Origin: Corythucha ciliata
Taxonomy: Eukaryota; Arthropoda; Insecta; Hemiptera; Tingidae
DNA length: 64,000 nt
Assembly (NCBI GenBank): GCA_038030265.1
Contig: CM075938.1
Span: 1,589,009-1,653,008, forward strand
Direction: 5' to 3'
The notes below the pieces were generated by a model. That model searched no databases. It saw nothing but the letters and a program-made list of their open reading frames with translations, and was not told where the DNA came from. Positions 43,001-53,396 of the stretch are shown here, piece by piece. Both the position numbers and the translations under genes were made by a program. Within the stretch, counting starts at the first letter, position 1. Every line of letters begins with the position of its first letter.

Positions 43001-46000
43001 AGGCAGCCATAAATTGTCGAATAAACCAAAACCGACTGTGAACCTGGTTCAAAGAAAGCATAAGATTATAATTAGTCAAATAACTTCCCCCGAGAGATTT
43101 TACCTGAATCAAAATGAGCGATATCAACAGGAGATCCTTCCTCTTGTAAATCAATTTGCCTTGAGTCACACATGCTCATTTTACTACTGTTCGAGTCTAG
43201 CCTGAAAATTCCCATTGGAAAAATGATACATAAAACTTGACAAGCACAATGTCACTCACTTAAGTACACAAATTGATCCAGTTTGACTAGCAAGTCCTAA
43301 CGACGAATTAGCTTTACAGAGCGTCATTCCAACCAGGGGTCCACAGTCGACGTTGTAAACCTGTTTAGCCCTAATCACTCGGATTAAAAAAACAGAAAAA
43401 TAATTCAGCGTATTTAAAAAACACAAACCTGTTAGCGATGTTACGACCTTCCATTTTCCCACAATCCCAAACTCGAACTCTGCCGTCGTAGCTACAGCTG
43501 GCCATTATTGTTTTATCGGGAAAGGCGACGAGCCTGGAATAAAGATTTAATTATTGTCAATACGAATTGCGAGCTACGACGCTGTTTACCTTGTAACGGG
43601 TCCAGAATGACCGTGCAAGTGAGATACAAGAGCGGGCCTCAGACGCCAACCTGAAGGAGACAACGTGGGGTTACGACCCGATTCACGCCATTCGCGTCCT
43701 TTCAATAGAGCACCGTGAAGTCGCTCACGATGTTTAATCAGTTCTCTCAATTCTCGGCGACACGGAGCACATCTATCTGTAAAATTTACACAGCTGTAGA
43801 AGAGTCGGTGTGATTGGATTCCTTAATACGGGCCCGTGTTTATTACATTGAATGTAAGATCTTTCTTGAATGCTGTTGTCAGTGTCCATACTGTGCTGAA
43901 TAGTAGGGCACTGAACTTGTAATTTGTCCTTGATGACGGCGCTTCCGCTACCGACGGTCTCAACTGTGCCAAACATATGTTTCCATTCTTCGTTCATTTG
44001 CCCTAGTTCTTCGCCAATTCGTCTGAAGAAATGACGAATAATTATGTTTTATGTGAATCGCAAAAAATAGAACAAGAAGAAACAAAAAAAAACCTGTTCG
44101 AAGGGAACGTGGTGACATCAGGCCTATTCAAATCATGCTTGGACAAAATGACTGAATGACATTGCACGGGGAACTTGAGTGCTGCTAAGTCAACCTGTGA
44201 CGTAGATATCAACAAGCAATTAATTGAGACCGACTCTTCGCCGCGCTCTTCTCATTCGTGTCAACTTACTCGACCATCACTTGCACTTTTGACTTCTTGG
44301 CCACAATAGCGATTAATTTTCTGTAATATTCTGGACATCAAAATAATGAAATCTTCCATATTTTCATTCATTCCATCAGCGCTCAAGCGTCTGAATAACT
44401 TTAAAAAAAAATAAAAAGGAATGACTTGAATTGTTCCCCTACCTAAAAAAAAAACTGAATTACATTTCTGATAGCGTTGTTCTGCTGAGGCGACGCTGGA
44501 AGGTGGGATACTGCCGTAACTTGAGTCATTAAACCTTTCCGGGCGTTTTGCCGTTCTTTAAGGGTTTGAAGAAGAAGGTTTAACTCGGAGGATTTGACTA
44601 GAGAATCATAGACGATGCGAGGTATGCACGGTTTCAATGCGTTTAGAATCATAACCTGTTTTTAAAAAAATATTTTGTGATTAACAAGAAAATCCGCACT
44701 GACAAGAGATTTATAGCGAGGAACATTACTTCTTGTTCTAGTTGAATCACTTTATGCTTAACATAAGGTTCAATTTCCGAGACAACTTTACACTGAACGT
44801 CCACCATATTTAAGGTGCGAGCGAGGGCACTAATAAAACCTACAACCGCCTAGGAAGAAAACGAAAAGAACAAAACAATCACAATGATTGAATGATGAAC
44901 AGAAAATTATAAAAATCAAACCTGACGAATCCAGAGATTGGGATGAGCAAGGAATGGTGAACACTCGTCCAAGAGCTGGTACAGGGCACTTTTGTGCAGC
45001 AGACTCAACTCGGTAAGTGCGGTTATAGCATTAATCGCCTTTCTAACCACAAATTCTTCTGTATCGGTCAACCCCTGGGAGGAAAAAAAGACGGGAACAT
45101 TTCTTTAAATTCGGTCCAACATTCTGCAGAAACGAGAAGGCTGCCAACAGTTTATCCATCAAATATTTTGGTGGGAAACCACATATTGCTCTTATTACTA
45201 TCCAAATGGACCAAATCAACAAAAGCATATATCAAATAGCATTGTTTGGTCGGGGCACATTTTGATTTGACTGGGCTACCCCCCCCCCTGAGTTTTTCTT
45301 GCAATGAATTCTTGTTTTTCCGCCAATGAGCGATTTTACCCGTGAATTAGCGCTATATTTTCTAATTTTAGCCACGAAGTAGCCTGCAGATAACCGCAAC
45401 TTGCTATTAACTCAATTTATTTCCGCGAATTAGCAAATCTTCTCATCAATTTAACCCAGTAAACAGTCGTTTTTCTTGATTTTTATCCGTGAATTAGCGT
45501 TTTACCTAGCTTAAGCCTCCTAGCAAGCCGTGTATGAGAGTTTTGTTTCACAATTTTCACCGCGAATTAACCCTTTTTCTGAATTTTATGAGGAATAACG
45601 AATTTTCCCATTATTAGCGCATTTTCCTCGTTTAGGCCGTGGATGAGCGATTTTGCTCACTTTCAGCCACGAAGTTACCTTTAGAAGCCGCGAATTGGCG
45701 TTTTCTCAATTTTAACCGCGAATAAGAGTTTTTTTTTTCCACACGTCAGCGCTTCTTCTCAATTTTATCGGTGAATTAGCTATTTGTCCCGATTTTATGG
45801 TAATTAGCGATTTTCTCCACTTTAGCCGTTAATTCATGATTTTAGCCGCTAAAGAGCGTTTCCCTTCAATTTTATCCGTGAATTAGTTTTCTTAATTTTC
45901 CCCGCGAATTAGCGTTTTTAGTCATAAGACCCCGGTCGGTATTGCATTTGAGACAAATTGGCCGTGGTGAAGAAGGGAAAATAGGGCTTGAAATGGTCAA

Positions 46001-49000
46001 AAAATCACTATAAATCACCAGTTGATTCTAGATGCGTCATATTCTGTACGTATACTCCATGTTAGACTAGCCTTTGATTCCCATTTTAATTTTTTGAAAA
46101 AGTCAAGGTGCAGGGGATGGTGCCCCCGGAGTGGAAGTAAGTGTGTGGTCTTGTTAGCATGATAACTCTAGAAGAAATTAATTCAGCGGGACGAGCTTTG
46201 GCACAAAAATCAGTAGGCATACGACCTTGTTTGGTATTGCATTGGGCCAAATCGGTCGACTTGTTGGTGGAGGTGGGAGGGGGGGGGGGTAATGTGGCTT
46301 GAACTGGTAAAAAAATCACTAAAAATGACCAGTTGATTCCAGAAGCATTATACTCGTTACGATGATTTCACTTTGAAGTAGCGTTTGATTCCCATTAAGT
46401 TCAGCTTAAACGAAGCCGGCAGCAAACAGTACGAGGGAGGGTCAAACATTAACGAAACAAATCATGGTCTCAACATTACTACTTTTGGGACGGCTCAGGG
46501 TATCCGTATACAAAATGAAATGCACTCTTTCCGAACGCCTGCTGCCGGAGCGAAATTTTTTTCTTTTTAGCCATGCATTAGACCTTTTTTCAGCTTGAGC
46601 CAAGAACTTGCGTTCTGAATAAGCCGATACTTTATGTTTACGTAATTCTAGGCGCGAATTGGCGCTTTTCCTCAAAAACATTGGTGAATTATCGATTTTT
46701 CACTATTTTATTCGTGAATTAGGGTGTTTCGTGATTTTAAACGCAAATTACTGTATTTTTACACTTTCTTGTCGACTTTAGAGCTTTTTCTCAATTTTAG
46801 CAGAGAAGTAACGTTTTACTTCACGAATTAGCAATGTATTTTTATTAATTTTATCCGTGATTTAGCACCTTTTCTCACTTCTGTCCGTGAATCAGATTTT
46901 TCTCACTAATTTCCCCCATAAATTAGTGAGGGATTAGTACTTCGCGAAGGATTAGCCGCCCACGAGGTGGCGCGAATTGTAGCGTTTTCCACTAGCACAA
47001 AAATCCGACATCCAAAAATCCAACATACTATATTTTTTACTATTTTTCACTATATTTTTTGGCCACGGGCGGGCCCTTAAAAAAGGCAGGGGTTGGGCAC
47101 GCACCCCTGTATAAGAGAAACCCCGTTAATACGTAGCTGAAACTGAGAAAAATCGTTAAAGTCCCTGATAACATCAAGTTAAAGCGCTTAGTCGCGTCTA
47201 AACATAAGAACGAGTGCTAGTTCGAGGCTAAAATTGAGACTGAGCGCTCATTCTCAAGTCAAATAGAGATAAAAACGCTAGTTCCTGGATCAATATGAGA
47301 AAATCCGCTAATATGCTGCTAAAATTGAGTAAAAGCGCCTATTTGCGGCTATTTCACGGATCAATTTAATTAAAATCCCAGATTCGCGGCGACAAATGAG
47401 TAAAATCGGTGATTCTCGTTTAAAATTGAGGAACGATTCGTTGTTAAAATTGACACAAGCATTTGTGCGCGGCACAACTGCAAAAACTGAAGAAAAGCCA
47501 TGATACGCGGCTAAAATTGAGAAAAAAAAAACACGCAAATTTGCGGGATATATTTGCGAAAATCCGCTAATACACGGCCGAAATGCTAAACTTTATAAAA
47601 AGCGCTAAAATTCGCGGTAAAGCTCACATGGCTAAAAATGAGGGGGGGGGGCAGATTTGCGATATTTGCGAAAATTAGCTAATTCATGCGGTAAATTGAG
47701 CCTGAAATTATTAAATTTTTCGCCACTCAAGTTGAGAAAAAACCCAAATTTACGGCTAAAACTAAGAAAACACCAATTAGCAGTTCCCATAAGGCGAGTT
47801 CGTGGCTAAAATTGTACAAAGCCATAGTTTAGCTCAAAGTAAAAATTACATTCCTTGTAGGCTTCAGGGGCCGCGTACGGCTCCCCCCCCCATTATTTTC
47901 TTCGCCCCCCCCGGCCCATTCTTTTCTTCGCACCCCCCCCCCCCCATTTCTCTGAGGGTGGCTGAGCTGACGGGGGTGGTGACCGCCCCTATCATCCCCC
48001 CCCCCTATTAAAACCGCCCATGGGCTCATCAGAAACAACGAACAGTCAACCACAGGCAAAAGATTCTCGCCATACATGCGAAAACAACAAGAACAACCCC
48101 CCAAAATACGGCGACTAACATAATTGAAAGCTCGTAATTGAGAATAATTGAACGAAAAGTCACATTTACCTGCTGAAGTAAAGGCGATAGAATGGGCGAA
48201 CTATGAACACCGATGTACGCCGCGACACCAACAATGCAATCGAAAAAAGATCCGCGAAGCTGTTTGTCTCCTTTGTCATTCAAAAAAGTGATCATGTGCG
48301 AGAGCAGGACGTCGTTTGCTTTTTGTTTGCCGAAAAACACGCACAGCTTGGTAATGCCGTTTTCAATCAAAGTCTGTTTGACGATATTTTGAGGATCGGT
48401 GAGAAGTGCCGAGACCATTTCCTGCATCATTTGATGAAGTGCCGCTAGTTCACTTTCGTAGCTGTGTCTGGGGGTTTCACTATGGCTAACTTGCCAGTGT
48501 TCTAGAAGCCTGCAATGATAAATTTCACATTACCGTTCATTACACGGTGATAAAAGACCGATCGATTAGAGACTGACCTCAAAGAAATTTCAGCTAATTC
48601 AGCAACATTTTCAGCAAAAGCTGTTCGAACTATTATAGCCTCGTCTTGCACAACCTGTGAAAAGCAGAAAAAAATATTTAATTCGAAACTCTGAATAAAA
48701 ATAAACCTTTAAAATTGACCTGAGACAATCCTGGAAGTATGTACTCAGGGAATACATTGGCGTCACTGGGCGGCACCGTTTTCACATACGACAGAGCTTT
48801 AGTCAGAGTGTGCACTGCAGCCACCCGAACCCTCGGGAAAGGGTCGCTTATGAGATACATCTAGCAACATTTTATTTTATTTTTATTTTTTAAAGCTCCA
48901 ATCACAGAGGAAAACGACTTCTATTACTTACGATGTAAGGAAGAATTCTATCGAGGACTGTTTCAGACGAGGTGTGCGCGGACAGTTCAGCTAGAATTTC

Positions 49001-52000
49001 CAGACACTGTAGTTTCGAATTTGAAAAATTAAGGCCCCTGAAAGAAAAATTAAGTAAATTACTAGATATTCCGTACAATCGGTAGATTATAACCTTTACC
49101 TAATGCATGAAGTAACTAGTGAGGTAATTAAAACTAAGGCATCACAGCCATTGCTCGTCTTATTTTCATTGTTACAATAACTTTGTTCTTCTTTGATAAG
49201 CAAGTTGATTATATTTTGTATATTATGAGAATCCTTATTTAACCTGGAAACATATTCATGAAACAATGTTTTGAATCCCCGTGAAACGGTTACCTTTCAA
49301 TTTTTTCATCGGGTGATAATATGAGCATGGGATCGCAGTAAATACGCATGTAAGAATGAAGGAATGTGTAAAAATACTCTGGAAAAAGTTTCCCTCTTTC
49401 TTGAGCAAGGTATACTTCAGCGGACAGTCTGGCATTTGGATCTCGTTGCACCATAGCTTCGATCAAATTCTATTGCAAAAAAAAAAGTGCGACAAATCAG
49501 AACAAGGAAAACAATGACGGAGTGAGACGTACCTTGACTTGTTGATCTTCGATTTTTCCTAAATATTTATCCAGGGAATATTCACCAGTTCGGTAAGCCA
49601 AAAGTTGAGAAAAATCAAAGGGTGGATGACCATCGGAATAAAGTTCGGCTAACGAACACCTAGCAATGTTAAAGACAATTAAATGACCACATGTTGAAGA
49701 GATGATGTGCAAATTTTTACAAACCCCGCAGAAAAAATGTCCATAGCGGGTGTAAGGTCGTCTTTCTTGTCCTCAGACAATAACAACTGGCTGTTCGAGT
49801 CAGAGCCCAGAGTTTTTACGAATCTAAACAGAAATATGATGAGCCGAGTTTTACAAAAGTTGCGGTGAAACTTTCTCCTGTACCTTTCTGGAGCAATATA
49901 ACATGTTCGCCTTCTGGATGTATCGAAAAAATAAGAGAAATCGGCCGGATTGTCCTCGGGAAGGTGAGTAGGCTTGAATGAGGCAAAGTCAGTCAGTAGA
50001 ACCCAATTCCAGGATGTGATGACGATATTTTCCAACTTTATGTCACCGTGGCATACCTTGAATAATTTCGAGGAATTAAATTTAAAAATAAAATAATGTT
50101 TGAAAAAAAAACGTAATTACTCCTTGTTTGTGACACTGGTACAACGAGCATAGAATCTGAAAAGCGACCCATTTTTTCTCAATCGACGAAAGAAATGGTC
50201 GCGTTGAAATTCGATCGTATAAACTGTATTTCACATATTCTCTCATCAAAAACCCAACTTTGTCCCGAATCTGAAAAATTAAGAAAAAGGCTACTAGAAA
50301 AATCTGCTTGTCTGTAGATTTCAAAACCGCCGTTCATTCCAACTTGAATCTCAACCACAAACAAGTCTATTGACACAGTGCCGGCATTAAGCGGGGGGGG
50401 GGGGGCGTCCGACCGCCTGGGGGCGGCGTGTCCCCACGGGGGGGCGTCTAGTAAAATCAGCAGGGGGGGGGGGAAGGCTGACGAGATAAAATGACCCAAC
50501 AAGCGCATTTGATTACCGAATAATTAACAATTGTAGAATGCGAAATAAATTAGTTTGAAAGGAGCGCTGGGATTGTCGAAAAACTCTGGAGTTTCAATTT
50601 TTGCCGCAAATTACAGCTGATTTTCCTCAATTTTTGACACGCATTAGAGTTTTCCTCAATTCAAATTAGCGGTTTTTTTTACCTTTTTAGCAGCGAATTA
50701 GCAATTTTTCTTATTTTGAGCTGCACATTAGCGTTTGTCTTAATTTCCGCCGCACTAATTAGTGATTTTTATCAATGTTGGTTGTAAATTAGCCGTAAAT
50801 AAACAATTTTGGCCCCGCATTATAATTTTTTTTAACTTTTAGCCATGGATTAGTCCTTTATTTCAGGTTCAGCTCGAAATTGCCTTCAGAAGTCACGGAT
50901 TTGTGTTTTCCTGAATTTTAGACGCATGTGAACCTGGCACAACACATGTCAGAAAATTTAACGAAAAATGAATCAATCGTTTGTTTATCGTTTGTTTACG
51001 TTTGTTTTGCCAAAATTTTCGTTTGTTTAGCATTCGGAATATGATTTTTTTTTTAAAAACAGCATGTGTCGGGCTAAGTTCACGCAACCCGACACATGGG
51101 CGGAATCGTTTGTTTCGCGACATATTCCGTCTCATTATCGTTTGTTTACGTTTGTTTAGCCGAAATTTTCGTTTGTTTACCATTTCATGTATGAATTTTT
51201 CGAAAAACAGTATGTGTCGGGCTAAGTTCACGCAACCCGACACATACTGTTTTTCGAAAAATTTATACATTAAATGGTAAACAAACGAAAATTTCGGCTA
51301 AACAAACGTAAACAAACGATAATGAGACGGAACATGCCGCGAAACAAACGATTCCGCCCATGTGTCGGGTTGCGTGAACTTAGCCCGACACATGCTGGTT
51401 TTTTTTATTAAAAAAATCATATTCCAAATGCTAAACAAACGAAAATTTGGGCTAAACAAACGTAAACAAACGATAATGAGACGGAATATGCCGCGAAACA
51501 AACGATTCCGCCCATGTGTCGGGTTGCGTGAACTTATCCCGACACATGCTGGTTTTTTTTTTAAAAAATCATATTCCAAATGCTAAACAAACGAAAATTT
51601 GGGCTAAACAAACGATAATGAGACGGAATATGCCGCGAAACAAACGATTCCGCCCTTGTGTCGGGTTGCGTGAACTTATCCCGACACATGCTGGTTTTTT
51701 TTTTTTTTAAATCATATTCCAAATGCTAAACAAACGAAAATTTGGGCTAAACAAACGTAAACAAACGATAATGAGACGGAATATGCCGCGAAACAAACGA
51801 TTCCGCCCTTGTGTCGGGTTGCGTGAACTTAGCCCGACACATGCTGATTTTTTTAAGAAAATATAAATTCAAAATGCTAAACAAACGAAAATTATGGCTA
51901 AACAAACGTGAACAAACGATAATGAGACGGAATATGCCGCGAAACAAACGATTCCGCCCATGTATCGGGTTGCGTGAACTTAGCCCGACACATACTGTTT

Positions 52001-53365
52001 TTCGAAAAATTCATACATGAAATGGTAAACAAACGAAAATTTCGGCTAAACAAACAAACAAACGTAAACAAACGGTAAACAAACGATTGATTCATTTTTC
52101 GTTAAATTTTCTGACATGTGTTGTGCCAGGTTCACATGCGTGAATTTTAGCCGCGTATCAGCGTTTTACTGAATTTTAGCCGTGAAGTCGCCGATTTTTG
52201 TTCATTTGTAACCACGAATTAACGTTTTTTTTTTTTATACTTTAACCGTGAATTAGAGTTTTTTCCCCATTTGTCCGTGAAATAGCGATTTTTCTCAATT
52301 TTAACCGCGAATTAATTAACGATGCTCTTTAGTTTTGTCCCTGAATCAGCATCGTACTAATTTTAGCAACTAGTTAGCGATTTTTCTCAGTTTTACCACC
52401 TATCAAACTTACTAGCGATTTTCTCGATTATTTTTATTTTTGGTGGATTACCGTATTTTTCAATTTTCTAAATTTCAGTCAGTGAATTAGTGTTTTTCGC
52501 CAACTTAGCCGCAACACAAACTTTTCGTTTGTAACCCCAGTGGGAGTTTTTTTGCAATTTAAGTTGCGAATTTGCTTCTCATGGTAACTTCGTGCTATAA
52601 AGTGAATATAATCGCTAATCCGCGTACAAATTAAGAAACAGCGAGGGACAACTCTAATTCGTACCTGAAATGTGTAAAAATCTATAATTGTCGGTTGAAA
52701 AGAAGAAAATTAGCTAATTGTGAGGGGGTGGGGGTATTTTGGGACAATTTTTCAAGTCACAGGAAAATTGGGAAAATGGCAAGCCGCAACCAATTAGGAA
52801 AAGCGCTAATTCATGGAAAAATTGAGTAGAATCGCTAACTTGCGGCTAAAACGGAGACAAATCTAAATTGAGCGGCTTAAATGGAGACGAATTGTTTATT
52901 CGCGGCTAAAAAGGAGACGAATTGCTAATTTACCGATGGAATTGGTGAGGAAACGCTGAAGTGTAGAAAAAACCCTAATTTGCGGTTCAAATTGAGAATA
53001 CGCCGAATGGCTGCTTATTCTGAACGGGGACTCTACGGGGAGGGGGATGAGTTTTAGCGTGAAATCGTCCATTTTTGGGGGAAAAACGGTAGTTTAAGGG
53101 TAAAATTTACGATTTTGGGTTAAAATTGCCCGTTTTAAGGCAACACTTCAGCTTTGGCGTAACATCGTCAGTTAAAGAGCAAAATCTTAAGTTGTGTGGT
53201 AAAATGTCCAGTTTTGGTGTAAAACGCCTGCTTGAGCGTAAAATCGTCTGTTTCAGGTCGGTCATCCACTGGAAGGGTTTTCGAGCAGCGCGACCACGAG
53301 CTTGCATCCCAAAGGCTCAAATTGAATGTGACATCGTCCACTGCAGGCTTAGCCGCAGTGAATTC

Positions 53366-53396
<31 letters not shown>

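Larger units (their letters stand above)
29831..43776 (-). other. Vps15: VPS15 exons 19-26: C-terminal WD40 propeller
   Basis: Blade-type repeats include [53 protein letters not shown] and the final RDGVIKVWK. Intron 24 (30301-42561) splits the propeller between exons 24 and 25; the frame joins cleanly from PPLSTTNIQ to [10 protein letters not shown]. Exon 26 contains the conserved NVVQEIQ and GHHNTITDI segments. Confidence 0.92.
43847..49469 (-). other. Vps15: VPS15 exons 7-18: HEAT-repeat helical region and linker
   Basis: Residues about 278-895. Helical HEAT-like units are visible ([65 protein letters not shown]), then a poorly conserved linker with NEEWKHMFG, a VPS15 hallmark. Exon 12 (48170-48509) is followed by a 3095-bp intron with minisatellite B and a HINE copy. 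Confidence 0.9.

Noticed and set aside
50981..52095. Six overlapping ORFs of 64-125 codons on both strands with near-identical peptides
   Set aside because: They all come from translation of the AAACAAACG foldback units and mirror each other on opposite strands; no start context, domain or splice evidence.
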